NCBI GenBank assembly: GCA_021835025.1
Contig: JAKBQY010000020.1
Span: 15,455 to 61,890 of the forward strand
DNA length: 46,436 nucleotides
Origin: Thermoplasmata archaeon
GTDB lineage: Archaea > Thermoplasmatota > Thermoplasmata > Thermoplasmatales > Thermoplasmataceae
Direction of reading: 5' to 3'
Shown: positions 28,639 to 38,092 of the stretch, piece by piece
How positions within the stretch are numbered: position 1 is the first letter of the stretch
How the letters are laid out: each line of letters starts with the position of its first letter
Translations under genes and position numbers: made by a program
The notes under the pieces: model-generated
What the model saw: only the letters and a program-made list of their open reading frames with translations
What the model was told of the DNA's origin: nothing
Database searches by the model: none

Positions 28639-30044
28639 TTCTCAAACCATTCGGCTGCCAGATGAATATCATACGGTATGTGTTTATTTTCACATCCGGT
28701 AAAATATTTCATCAGGGAATCCCGGTATACCGGACTGGCACAGTTATTTATGATTTCACTGGCTCTCTCCCGTGGATCCTTCCATCTGAGATCTGCTATG
28801 CCATTTTCAGTAACTATAAAGTCAACCATCTGTTTTGGTATATCCACATTTGAAAGTAGGGGCACTATCTTTGATGTCTTTGAATCTCTTGAAAGCGAAG
28901 TCAGGGCAACAATAACATACTTTCCCGAAGAGGCAAAATCCCCTGAGCCACCAACGCCGTTGTATATATTTCCGTTTATATGGGAAACATTAACAGATCC
29001 ATATATGTCTATTTCAAGTGCCTGCTGGATAACTATTGCATTCAATCTTCCTATAATTTCCTGGCTGTTTGTTATGTAATTTGGTCTCAAAACCAGTGAG
29101 TTAACGTAATCAGTAAATGAATTTAGAAATTTTGCAGTATATTTTTCATCACCTGGAAGTGTGTATAGAGCCGAGGCACTTATTTTATCTATTTTATCCC
29201 CTATCTTTTCGATCCATTTAGATGGAGCGATTTCGCACCATATCTTTAAATTATTATAGGGAGATACATCGATAAGTGATGTTGCAATGGACCCTGCACC
29301 TACCTGCAATGGTTCCACATTTTTAAACGCAATAAATTCTGTAAGAATTTTCCAGATTTTATCTGAAATTATATCAATATCCTTCGGAGGCCTTCCATAG
29401 GAACCGCCGGATTCTTCCTTTTTATCTGTAAAAATTATTCCCTTTATTTTGTTCTTTTTTATTTTTAAATACCTGTTACCTGGTCTGTCATAAACACTTT
29501 TTATATCCGCCGTTTTTCTACTGTTCAAGGGTATGATGTCATGAAGCCCATATAGATCAGGTTTGTTTGTATTTATTTCTATTAAAATATTTTTTGCTGC
29601 ATATTCAAGTGCTGGAACAGCATCAAGAGATAGTGACGGTACTATACCATTTTCACCTATGGCTGTAGCCTCAAAAATTAAAAAGTCAATTTTATTTTTC
29701 ATTTCATATCCCATGAGCCTTGAATATCTTGAAACAAAATAATCCATCATCATAGTTTTGCCACTGTTTACAGGCAATCTGCTTGTATTTCCACTTAAAT
29801 AATAGAACCTTCTTTTTATTTCAAGCCTGGACATTTTATTTTCAAACGTATTTGTTGTTCCACCACCAGTATATAAAATAATATTTTTACTCTTGGCATT
29901 CATTGCAAGCGCTGAGGGAATCTCCTTTGGAATGGATTGTCCACCCATACCACCAACGGCTATTGATCCCGCATTCATAAGCATTTTGGCTGCCTTGTCG
30001 GTGTCTATGATTTTTTCCTTCATGGCCCCAGTTATTCTTTCCAT
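28632..30044 (-). CDS. Class I CoA-transferase (acetyl-CoA hydrolase / 4-hydroxybutyrate CoA-transferase family)
   Basis: 470 residues. The N-terminal domain has AKMLMNAGSIAVGGMGGQSIPKEIP-type CoA-transferase start; the C-terminal domain has the signature ALEIDIYGSVNVSH...GVGGSGDFASSGK and VTENGIADLRWKDPRERA. A Glu suited to form the glutamyl-CoA intermediate is present in IWCEIAPS. Last gene of a three-gene operon behind a CitE-like lyase (18-bp gap) and a MaoC hydratase. The same three families (RipA, RipC, RipB) form the bacterial itaconate pathway, where this family is itaconate CoA-transferase. Propionate, acetate or citramalate CoA-transferase are alternatives. Confidence 0.88.
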   Translation of the reverse strand: MERITGAMKEKIIDTDKAAKMLMNAGSIAVGGMGGQSIPKEIPSALAMNAKSKNIILYTGGGTTNTFENKMSRLEIKRRFYYLSGNTSRLPVNSGKTMMMDYFVSRYSRLMGYEMKNKIDFLIFEATAIGENGIVPSLSLDAVPALEYAAKNILIEINTNKPDLYGLHDIIPLNSRKTADIKSVYDRPGNRYLKIKKNKIKGIIFTDKKEESGGSYGRPPKDIDIISDKIWKILTEFIAFKNVEPLQVGAGSIATSLIDVSPYNNLKIWCEIAPSKWIEKIGDKIDKISASALYTLPGDEKYTAKFLNSFTDYVNSLVLRPNYITNSQEIIGRLNAIVIQQALEIDIYGSVNVSHINGNIYNGVGGSGDFASSGKYVIVALTSLSRDSKTSKIVPLLSNVDIPKQMVDFIVTENGIADLRWKDPRERASEIINNCASPVYRDSLMKYFTGCENKHIPYDIHLAAEWFENQ

Positions 30045-30062
30045 TAATCCACTTCTCGCTGT

Positions 30063-30890
30063 TTACGGTTTTTCACCACTATTCTTAAGTATGCTTTCTG
30101 CCATGCGTATATGGACCGAGTCAACAAGCTGCCCATCAACGTTTATTGCACCCCTTCCGCTTGAGGATGATGCCCTGTATTCTTTTATTATTTTTTTCGC
30201 CCATTCAATTTCCTCCCTGGATGGTGAAAAAATCTGGTTGGCTATTGCAACTTGCGATGGATGTATGACCTGCTTTCCCTCATATCCAAGCGACCTTGAT
30301 TCCTTGCACTCATCAGCAAATCCATCCAAATTGTTGAGATCAAAGTAGACCTTATCCATGGCTTTGATGCCGTGGGCTCTTGCGGATATTATAATTTTGG
30401 TTTTCAGATATAAGTTTGATGAATACCCCTCAATATTTCCACCCGCCGAAAATGACAGATCGCCTGCAGCCCATGAAACCATTTCAACACCCTCCTGGGA
30501 TATTACATCATCCAACTTATTCATGCCCTCTGCTGTCTCAATAAGGGCGATTAATGGTATGCCAAGATGCCGGTAAATATGGCTTAATCCCAGTTCCGAT
30601 TTTGGCACCACAAGATAATCCGGTTTTTTCTCAGCACTATTAATTGCTATAATATCATGGTAGAAATATCCAGTATCCATATCATTTATCCTTATTGCTA
30701 TTTTTTTGTTTATTTTATTAGTTTGGATAAATTCCAGAATAAATTCACGTGCCCCATTCTTTTCAGTTTCAGGAACAGCGTCCTCAAGGTCAAATATAAT
30801 CATGTCTGTATCCAAGCTCTGGCTTTTCCCCACCATTTTTTTATTATTGGAAGGTACATATAGCTGAGATCTTATCATTACTTTCACCAT
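30063..30890 (-). CDS. CitE-like (HpcH/HpaI family) acyl-CoA lyase
   Basis: 275 residues of the malyl/citramalyl-CoA lyase group. Motifs: RSQLYVPSNN start, FDLEDAVPETEK, RIND, the PKSE strand, metal ligands Glu in LIETAEGM and Asp in WAAGDLSF, then GYEGKQVIHPSQ and the C-terminal GRGAINVDGQLVD lid. These are features of free-standing CitE-like enzymes that split 3-methylmalyl-CoA or citramalyl-CoA rather than the ACP-bound citrate lyase subunit; no citrate lyase alpha or gamma gene is nearby. It overlaps the MaoC gene by 7 bp and precedes the CoA-transferase. In the itaconate model it yields acetyl-CoA and pyruvate. Confidence 0.9.
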   Translation of the reverse strand: MVKVMIRSQLYVPSNNKKMVGKSQSLDTDMIIFDLEDAVPETEKNGAREFILEFIQTNKINKKIAIRINDMDTGYFYHDIIAINSAEKKPDYLVVPKSELGLSHIYRHLGIPLIALIETAEGMNKLDDVISQEGVEMVSWAAGDLSFSAGGNIEGYSSNLYLKTKIIISARAHGIKAMDKVYFDLNNLDGFADECKESRSLGYEGKQVIHPSQVAIANQIFSPSREEIEWAKKIIKEYRASSSSGRGAINVDGQLVDSVHIRMAESILKNSGEKP

Positions 30891-31351
30891 TTTTCATTTT
30901 TCATTGGAATCATAAAGGTCCTTATCATTTCCATAACTTCCTGGGATTTCTGATTTATTCCTGTAGTTTTTATTTTAACTATCCCAAATCCCTTATGTGA
31001 TTCTGATTCTCTTTTATCGACAATCTCAACTCTTGAATATAAAGTATCTCCTGAAAATACGGGAACCCTGAATTTTACATTTTCTATACCAAGCATGAAT
31101 CCATTTTTGCTGGTATATTCAACGGATAAACCAACAACTACTGCCATGGTGAACATGCCATTCACAACAAGTCTTCCATTGAAAGGATTGCCCGAATAAT
31201 TTTTCTGTGTGTAATCGCTGTTAAAATGAATTTGATTGCTATTGTTTGTTAAAAGGGTAAACCATATATTATCGTTGTCCGTTATGGTTCTACCTATCTC
31301 ACTTAAATACACATCTCCAATTTTTATATCCTCATAGAATCTATTATCCAT
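30884..31351 (-). CDS. MaoC-type hot-dog enoyl-CoA hydratase
   Basis: 155 residues, a single hot-dog fold. The N-terminus FYEDIKIGDVY is typical of MaoC proteins. The hydratase active-site segment is NSNQIHFNSDY, with the His, followed by RLVVNGMFTMAVVVGLS. Later strands are ENVKFRVPVFSGDTLYSRVEI. First gene of the operon with the CitE-like lyase and CoA-transferase. Family members hydrate mesaconyl-CoA or itaconyl-CoA in five-carbon dicarboxylate pathways, and also R-3-hydroxyacyl-CoAs in general, so the substrate is inferred from the operon. Confidence 0.85.
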   Translation of the reverse strand: MDNRFYEDIKIGDVYLSEIGRTITDNDNIWFTLLTNNSNQIHFNSDYTQKNYSGNPFNGRLVVNGMFTMAVVVGLSVEYTSKNGFMLGIENVKFRVPVFSGDTLYSRVEIVDKRESESHKGFGIVKIKTTGINQKSQEVMEMIRTFMIPMKNEKW

Positions 31352-31677
31352 GGGAATTGTAATTCCTGTATGTATTTAAATTTGCCTTTAATTTCAAAAC
31401 TTAAATATCCCTGAATTTTTCAAAATATAATGCCAATAAATTTTTTTATATATTTTCCTGAAAAATTCATATTATGAAAACTATAAAACACGGGATGGAA
31501 ATATAAATATATTTTAACATAAAAATAAGGCTGGATGAGAAGAAGATAATAATATATACAATACAAAATCAGCTATTTAAATAATAATTATTGGGAGAAC
31601 GATCTCATTTATATTCAAATTTCAGATTTTGTAAGCATTAATAAAATAATATTATGATATAAACATTTAAAACATTT
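31352..31677. other. AT-rich intergenic region between MaoC operon and MFS gene
   Basis: 326 bp, very AT-rich. The promoter of the MaoC operon should lie at 31360-31400 (minus strand): TTTAAATACATACAGG-type sequence with a TATA-like element about 20-28 bp upstream of the start. No ORF, RNA or mobile-element signature seen in the rest. Confidence 0.35.
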
Positions 31678-32991
31678 TTATTTTTTCTCGCTCTTAGTTG
31701 AAAGAATTTTTTCGGGTAATTTATTGCCCTTGGTTTCGGGAATTAAAAATATCAGGGGGATTACTATTATAAAGCCAATTATTGTGTATGCAACAGCATG
31801 TCCAAATCCAACCAGTAATGCTAAATATCCAATTATGAATATTAAAGCAGCGGCAAAATATCTGGCAAATGTTGTGATGGCAGCAAACCCCGAACTTCTA
31901 AATTCTGTTGGGTACAATTCTGGGCTCCACAATGTAAATACCGCAAAGTCAGCACCACCTATACCTAAAATGGGTAAAACTAAAAATAGATAATACAGGT
32001 TATCAAGATAAAATATGATATCATATATTAAAAATACACTTACAGTCATTAGCAGCAAAAAAAAGATCAATGTAAATCTTCTGCCTATCTTTTCCGCTAA
32101 AAATGGCATCAGAAGACACCCTATTATGGTGAATACTGCCGTTTCAGAACCACCAGCAGCAACAAAATCAACAATTGGTAATTTAAATACAAATGTTTTA
32201 ATTATATCTTCTATAACAGTAGGAACATAAACTGTTCCACTATAAAGACCAAGTATTACTGCAGACATTACAATAGATGCCACTATTGTTGTTTTTGAGT
32301 ATCCTCTTCTGAATATGGAGAAAAGAGACTCTTTTGCAGTTAACTTATCCCCAGCTATTTGTTTAACCTTTTCCCATTTTTCTGGTTCCTTTGTTTTATA
32401 TCTAATGTACACTATAAAGAAAACTGGCAACCCCCCTAAAATCAACATGCCTCTAAATCCTATAAAGGGCTCAAGCAATAATTCTGCCACTGCAGCCAGT
32501 AAGAATCCAAAATAAAATCCTGTATGGAATAAACCTGCACCCATAACACGCCTATCTTCAGGGAACACCTCAGATACCGATGTCCCACCAACAAACCACT
32601 CAGCACCTATACCAAGGCCTGTGATAAATCTAAAAACCATAAATTCATATGCATTCGTTGATAATCCACTTAAAATCGAACCTGCAGCAAATAGTATAAT
32701 GCTTAAGGTTAGCATCCTTATTCTGCCATATTTGTCACCAAGGGGACCGAAAATGAATGACGTCCCCCAACCAACCAGGAATATTGCAAAAAAGGCAAAA
32801 AGGAAAAATGATGTTAATTTCAGGCTTATACCTGTTGCAGGTAAAAGATAATCAGTTGCCGCAAGGTCTATAAAAGCATAAACAAATGTGGTAAAACCAT
32901 CCAATACCCAACCACCCCATGCTGCATAAAATACTGACCAATTAATATCTTTCCATGAAGTTTTATTAGCAATATTTTTATAATTATCCAT
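31678..32991 (-). CDS. MFS transporter (sugar/organic-acid symporter type)
   Basis: 437 residues with about 12 hydrophobic helices. Motifs: GPLGDKYGRIR loop, RFITGLGIGAEWFVGGTSVSEVFPEDRR, a second-half loop AEKIGRRFT, and SPELYPTEFRSSG near helix 10. The helix-4 E-W-x-x-G pattern is typical of the metabolite:H+ symporter branch. It is on the same strand as, and upstream of, the MaoC-lyase-CoA-transferase operon, separated by 326 bp, so it may supply that pathway with substrate. Own promoter expected in the spacer after 32991. Confidence 0.86.
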   Translation of the reverse strand: MDNYKNIANKTSWKDINWSVFYAAWGGWVLDGFTTFVYAFIDLAATDYLLPATGISLKLTSFFLFAFFAIFLVGWGTSFIFGPLGDKYGRIRMLTLSIILFAAGSILSGLSTNAYEFMVFRFITGLGIGAEWFVGGTSVSEVFPEDRRVMGAGLFHTGFYFGFLLAAVAELLLEPFIGFRGMLILGGLPVFFIVYIRYKTKEPEKWEKVKQIAGDKLTAKESLFSIFRRGYSKTTIVASIVMSAVILGLYSGTVYVPTVIEDIIKTFVFKLPIVDFVAAGGSETAVFTIIGCLLMPFLAEKIGRRFTLIFFLLLMTVSVFLIYDIIFYLDNLYYLFLVLPILGIGGADFAVFTLWSPELYPTEFRSSGFAAITTFARYFAAALIFIIGYLALLVGFGHAVAYTIIGFIIVIPLIFLIPETKGNKLPEKILSTKSEKK

Positions 32992-33311
32992 AAAAACGCA
33001 ATATGTTTATAAATTAAAATATTGTTAAATCTACATAACTACAAAAAATATCTAAATATTAGAAATAAAAATGATGAAGAAGATTATTAATCGAATTGAA
33101 TAGTTGATAAGCATAAGCCATCCTTAAAGCCTTTTCATTAAAAATTCCCGCATAGTCTTTAAGAATATTTTTTTCGTATTTCAGGCATTTGATCTATTTT
33201 TTACATTATCTACCTATATTTGGCATCATATTCACAGTAAAATTAAGTGGATACGGGATAAATATAAGAACATCAATCAATACTTTCCCAATTCCCGGTC
33301 ATTTAAATATA
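32992..33311. other. Intergenic region, no gene seen
   Basis: 320 bp. The first 60 bp (minus strand) should hold the MFS promoter (TTTAAT/TTATAAAC-like elements near 33010-33035). The remainder shows no ORF longer than noise and no element ends. Confidence 0.3.
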
Positions 33312-34298
33312 CTATGAACGTAGGTGGTTTCTGATCCATTCAATTCTATTGTAAATTGCACGCTTTGTGACACCTGCATCAGGTGCCTGTGAATGCCAGC
33401 TATGAAATGTGCCCGGATATACATGCAGTTCCACCGGTACATTATTTGCCATCATCTTCGAAGCATAATCTATGTCTTCGTCCCGGAATACTTCCATCCC
33501 TCCAACCTCTATATAAGATGGGGGCAAATTTCCAAGATAATTTGCACGTGAAGGGGCAGCATATTGTGAAACGTTTGAAGTTCCTACCATATCGCCAAGT
33601 AAAGCATACCATCCAAGCAAATTCATCTCTCTTGGCCATGAAGGCCACGCTCCTGAACATAATCGGCTGGAAGACGTAATGTTTCTGTCATCCAGCATTG
33701 GAGCTATAAGAGCCTGAAACAATATTTTTGGCCCGCCTGAATCCCTTGATTTTATTGCAATGGATGCAGCAAGTCCACCTCCTGCACTTTCCCCCATAAG
33801 TCCTATTCTGGATGTATCAATCTGGAGGCTCTTTCCATGGTCCCATATCCATTTCAGGCCATCATAGCAGTCTTCCATACCAGCAGGATATGGGTGTTCT
33901 GGTGCAAGTCTGTAATCTACATCCACAACTATGGCTTCCAACGTATTTGATAACTTTGATAGTTCTTCCATTTCACTATCTATATTCCCGGAGATCATTC
34001 CCCCACTATGGATATGATAAATGCATGGCAATAGATGGTGCTGTAACTGTGGTCTATAAATTAATAATCTTATGAAACCATTACCATTACTTTGTGGTAT
34101 CATTATCTGTTCATGCAATACTGTTTGTTTTATATTTTCATCAGGGCGGCCATATGCCAGAAGAGCATTCTTTAAGCAAAGTACCTTTGAATTCATATCT
34201 TTACAATTATCAATTAAATCAAGAATTCTTTTAGTATTTTTACGTCCATCTTCAACCGCCTTTCTCAGTTCTGGATCAAAATATTCATCGTTATACAT
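33312..34298 (-). CDS. Alpha/beta hydrolase, HSL-type esterase
   Basis: 328 residues of the hormone-sensitive-lipase (esterase family IV) group. Oxyanion-hole motif HSGGMISGN (the HGGG motif with Ser in second place), nucleophile in GESAGGGLAAS, Asp in the segment YIEVGGMEVFRDED, and His in PGTFHSWH. No signal peptide or membrane segment, so cytoplasmic. Thermophilic archaeal relatives hydrolyse short acyl esters. Isolated gene with no operon partner; the natural substrate is unknown. Confidence 0.9.
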   Translation of the reverse strand: MYNDEYFDPELRKAVEDGRKNTKRILDLIDNCKDMNSKVLCLKNALLAYGRPDENIKQTVLHEQIMIPQSNGNGFIRLLIYRPQLQHHLLPCIYHIHSGGMISGNIDSEMEELSKLSNTLEAIVVDVDYRLAPEHPYPAGMEDCYDGLKWIWDHGKSLQIDTSRIGLMGESAGGGLAASIAIKSRDSGGPKILFQALIAPMLDDRNITSSSRLCSGAWPSWPREMNLLGWYALLGDMVGTSNVSQYAAPSRANYLGNLPPSYIEVGGMEVFRDEDIDYASKMMANNVPVELHVYPGTFHSWHSQAPDAGVTKRAIYNRIEWIRNHLRS

Positions 34299-34480
34299 GT
34301 TTTATCCTCACTTACTGTCATTTAGGGAAATATGATTCTGTTTTCTGAAATATGCATATACCGTCTTACATCTGGTCAAAAAGACAAATATACCAACTAA
34401 AATCTATATTCACCTCATCTGGATATATACTGGAACAGTGATCTCTAACGGTCTTTCATGGTGATTTTATATAAAAATAT

Positions 34481-34962
34481 ATTCCTTTATCCGGACTTGA
34501 TCCATCGGATGGCCAGGGAATAGGGGAAATATCATATTTTCCAAAGATAATGCGAGATACACATAACATGTGCCCTGGAATGGAAACAATGCTTGGCAAT
34601 GCATTGTATCCAAACAGGGAGATATGTTACATAACAAAGATATATGGAATAAATGCATTCTTCATGCCAAAAACAAATGCAACATTCCGATCGAATGGCA
34701 TACCTTCATAGAAAAAAATGCTCTACAACTTTTATGGCAATACACAGGAATGGCTTGAAAACTATCACATGCGATCTATATCAGAATGCGTCAACTCCAT
34801 GTTGAAGAGGAAGAGGCCTACAAAGATAAGGGAGAAACTTCCACAAAGAAAAAGACAGAGGAATTCCTAAAAATCAATGTGCACAACATGAAGCGGTACA
34901 ATTATATAAGGCATACAAAACCTGAAATAGTTAGAAATTTCAGTGAACTATGCCAAAAATAA
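34481..34962 (+). pseudogene. Transposase pseudogene (DDE type), C-terminal part
   Basis: Reads GNALYPNREICYITKIYGIN, FFMPKTNATFRSNG, a TAG (34709), NFYGNTQEWLENYHMRSISE, then SMLKRKRPTKIREKLPQRK. After an apparent one-base loss in the A-run near 34849-34853 the frame continues FLKINVHNMKRYNYI to TAA. The YHMRSISECVNSMLKR block with its Glu is a transposase C-terminus. Dead: one nonsense, one frameshift, no 5' part. The rest of the 34299-35199 spacer is AT-rich with no recognisable gene. Confidence 0.72.
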
Positions 34963-35199
34963 TTTTGTCCCAAAGCCTGGCAATACTCAAGTTTTATATA
35001 TCATGTAATTCTATTTAATAAGATAATAAAAACATTGCAAACATTTAAAATAAAAACACATCTTAAACATACATAATTTGCCATCAATCATCTCATGTAA
35101 ATGTATGGTAAAACACTTTTTACCTCTAAAATTATAACAATCCTTGGTTTTATAGATATACTACACATACTATATTTTTAAGTATTATAATTTGGACAA

Positions 35200-35209
35200 T
35201 ATTTAAATA
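35200..35209 (+). promoter_or_regulatory. TATA element of the ABC transporter operon
   Basis: TATTTAAATA lies 22-31 bp before the ATG at 35231, fitting a strong leaderless archaeal promoter for the five-gene operon. Confidence 0.55.
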
Positions 35210-35230
35210 ATAGAAGATTATAAAAAAACC

Positions 35231-37063
35231 ATGAAAAAAGATCATTGGTTATTAAAAAAATCGTTAGTCGTTGCAGTTGTTATTATAATGGTTTCGCTAT
35301 CCATTGTAAGCTTGTATCAATCGAATATAAATAATTCTTTAAATAATAAGGCTGAAACATCGTCAAGCAGTGCATCCAATTCAAGCACAATCTATATCTC
35401 ACCAGGCCCAACACCCGCCTTTACGGATAATTTTAACCCCTTCAATGGTCCATGGAATTCACCAGCGGGCATAATGGGTTTAATGTATGAGCCTTTATTG
35501 CAGATTAACACATATAATGGCACCGTTATACCATGGCTTGCAACAAATTACACATGGAATTCAAACGCAACTGTGTTAACAATGCACTTAAGACAGAATG
35601 TTAGTTTCAGCAACGGAATGAAATTCAATGCAACGGACGTTGTATACACATTCAATGAACAGAAAAACCTAATGGGACAGTGGAGTGTTCTGAAAAGCGT
35701 TGTTGCAGTAAATCAATATGAAGTTAAATTTACATTTAAATCTTCAAACTCTCAGTATCTATTTTATATTGGTTCAAACTTTATTATACCAAAAGCTTTA
35801 TTCTCAAATATATCAAACCCATTAAAATATGTAGATAAAAAACCGGTAGGTACAGGACCATACATGCTTGAAAGTTTCTCACCACAGAAAATAGTTTTAA
35901 AGGCAAATCCAAATTACTGGCAGAAGGGTGAACCAAAAATAAAATATGTTGTATATAGAGATTATGTAAGTAGTAGTGCACTGACAGTGGCAATGCAAAG
36001 AGGGCAGGTAGATTGGACATCAGCTTTTGCACCAAACATAACATCAATGTTTGTTTCAAAGAATCCAAATTATAATCATTACTGGTTCCCTCAAGGCCAA
36101 CCTGTGACTTTATTGACAAATGATGCTTTGTATCCATTTAACATGTCATTTTTCAGGCAGGCAATTAGTGTTTCAATAAACAGGACACAATTACAAAGTA
36201 TAGGTGAATATGGGTATGAAAAACCAGCGAATGCAGCCGGATTATTATCTCAGCAATTAAACGAACTAAATTCAACAAATGCAGCATTGGCAAAAAAACT
36301 AGCAGAGTTTAATATAACATATGCAAAACAAATACTAGAAAAACATGGTTTTACAATAAATAGCAAAGGGCGTCTAGTTGAACCAAACGGCACAGTAATG
36401 CCTACAATTAATCTTATGACCATAGCAGGTTATCCCGATTGGGACACTGATATATCACTAATAGCACACGATCTCAATAAACTTGGAATAACTGTTTCAA
36501 TTAGTACACCTACCCAAGCAACGGTAGCAAGCGATGTTACAAGTGGGAATTATCAGATGGCTTTGGATGTTGCTACGGGCATAGGTCCAAATGCCTGGTA
36601 TGACTATAGTGGCCTTACAGGTCCAGTTATAAACAATGGATCAAATGTAGCCACAAACCAGGAAAGATGGAATAGTACAGGAACCGGTTTCATGACTTAT
36701 TACAACAACTACCAGAATGTAACAAATACAACAACGCAAGGAAAGTATATAAATCATATGGCATCAATAATGCTCAAACAAATGCCAGTTGATTATCTTG
36801 TATATTCAGCAGACTGGTTTGAATATATAAACTCTTCAATAGGAGGGTGGCCCACTGCGAAAAATCCTTATTGGATCCCCATGCCATGGTATCCTGGTCC
36901 AAATGAGGTTGTAATGCTGCATCTATACATTAAGCATGCTGGAACAAATAATGGACTCAGTGCTTATGAATACTATATTATAGGTGGGGTTATTGTTGCA
37001 GCTATGGTAGGAACTGGAGCAGCAATGTATTTAAGAAAGAAAAAAATAAGAGGGGAGGAATGA
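35231..37063 (+). CDS. ABC transporter solute-binding protein (oligopeptide/oligosaccharide family 5)
   Basis: 610 residues. N-terminal membrane segment (about 9-29, SLVVAVVIIMVSLSIVSLY), a Ser/Asn-rich linker with many N-x-S/T sites, then the SBP_bac_5 domain (NPFNGPWNSPAGIMGLMYEPLL, VPWLATNYTW-type block, KPVGTGPYMLESFSPQKIVLKANPNYW). A C-terminal helix (YYIIGGVIVAAMVGTGAAMYL) with a basic tail anchors it. This is the surface-anchored form common in archaea. Family members bind peptides, but several archaeal and Thermotoga ones bind cello-oligosaccharides; the GH1 and TrmB genes nearby favour a sugar. First gene of the operon. Confidence 0.9.
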   Translation: MKKDHWLLKKSLVVAVVIIMVSLSIVSLYQSNINNSLNNKAETSSSSASNSSTIYISPGPTPAFTDNFNPFNGPWNSPAGIMGLMYEPLLQINTYNGTVIPWLATNYTWNSNATVLTMHLRQNVSFSNGMKFNATDVVYTFNEQKNLMGQWSVLKSVVAVNQYEVKFTFKSSNSQYLFYIGSNFIIPKALFSNISNPLKYVDKKPVGTGPYMLESFSPQKIVLKANPNYWQKGEPKIKYVVYRDYVSSSALTVAMQRGQVDWTSAFAPNITSMFVSKNPNYNHYWFPQGQPVTLLTNDALYPFNMSFFRQAISVSINRTQLQSIGEYGYEKPANAAGLLSQQLNELNSTNAALAKKLAEFNITYAKQILEKHGFTINSKGRLVEPNGTVMPTINLMTIAGYPDWDTDISLIAHDLNKLGITVSISTPTQATVASDVTSGNYQMALDVATGIGPNAWYDYSGLTGPVINNGSNVATNQERWNSTGTGFMTYYNNYQNVTNTTTQGKYINHMASIMLKQMPVDYLVYSADWFEYINSSIGGWPTAKNPYWIPMPWYPGPNEVVMLHLYIKHAGTNNGLSAYEYYIIGGVIVAAMVGTGAAMYLRKKKIRGEE

Positions 37064-37087
37064 TTATCCGTATTAAGGTGCTAATAA

Positions 37088-38092
37088 ATGAAAATACCTA
37101 TAAAATATATAATTAAAAAAATTACTTTATTTTTTGCTGTTTTTATGGGAGCTATTACAATAAATTTTGTATTGCCAAGATTAATGCCTGGAAACCCCGC
37201 ACAAGTTGTTTATAGTGAGATATTAAAATCGGGCGGAAGTGGAATAAGTCCCGTATATTTGAATCAGTTAGAGGTTGAATACGGTATATCAAAAGCCCCT
37301 ATTTATATTCAATATTTTCAATATTTGGATAATTTATTTCATGGTAATTTGGGAATATCTATTGCCTTTTTCCCGGAACCGGTATCGACAATACTGGCTC
37401 AGGCGCTTCCGTGGACATTATTCCTTGTGATATCATCTATTACAATTTCGTTTTTTATAGGTAACAGACTTGGCAGATATGCTGGTATTAATAGAAATAC
37501 AGGAAAAGATCTTGCAATAGATTTATTTTCAATGTTTATGGCAGCATTTCCTGCATTTGTCCTTGCATTTATAATTCTTGATTTATTTTCTGTGTACGGC
37601 CGTTTATTTCCAATTGGCGGTGCCTACGCAATAAACGTTAATGAGGGATTAAATATACCATTTATTATAAGCGTACTATACCATGCATTTTTACCTGCAC
37701 TTACGATAATGCTCATTTCGCTTGGTGGATGGGTTCTAGGCATGAGGAATAACATAATTCCAAGTTTAAACAGTGACTTCATAAATTATAGTGAAAATCT
37801 TGGTTTCAAAAAATACCAGATAAAGAACATAGCATATAGAAATGCAATCCTACCAAATATGACTGGATTTGCCATGTCCATTGGTTTATCCACAAGTGGT
37901 GTTATCATAGAGGAATCAATATTTTCTTATCCGGGTGTTGGCATGTATATGATTACTGCAATTAATTCCCTCGATTACCCATTAATACAAGGTATATTTT
38001 TGATGGTTGTAATTGCGGTATTGGTTGGAAACCTTGCTGTTGACATATTGTACGGATTCATGGATCCTCGAATAAGGCAGGAGGGTGAGTGA
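37088..38092 (+). CDS. ABC permease (DppB/OppB-like)
   Basis: 334 residues with six hydrophobic helices. N-terminal helix VFMGAITINFVLPRLMPGNPAQ is the standard OppB start (the PRLMPGNP motif), and the EYGI...PIYIQYFQYLDNLFHGNLGIS segment follows. The EAA loop is visible as YSENLGFKKYQIKNIAYRNAILP. Pairs with the DppC-like permease, whose GTG start overlaps this stop by 8 bp. Confidence 0.92.
   Translation: MKIPIKYIIKKITLFFAVFMGAITINFVLPRLMPGNPAQVVYSEILKSGGSGISPVYLNQLEVEYGISKAPIYIQYFQYLDNLFHGNLGISIAFFPEPVSTILAQALPWTLFLVISSITISFFIGNRLGRYAGINRNTGKDLAIDLFSMFMAAFPAFVLAFIILDLFSVYGRLFPIGGAYAINVNEGLNIPFIISVLYHAFLPALTIMLISLGGWVLGMRNNIIPSLNSDFINYSENLGFKKYQIKNIAYRNAILPNMTGFAMSIGLSTSGVIIEESIFSYPGVGMYMITAINSLDYPLIQGIFLMVVIAVLVGNLAVDILYGFMDPRIRQEGE

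Noticed and set aside
30063-30890. Citrate lyase beta subunit
   Set aside because: No citrate lyase alpha, gamma or ligase gene is nearby, and the MaoC/CoA-transferase neighbours suit a stand-alone CitE-like acyl-CoA lyase.
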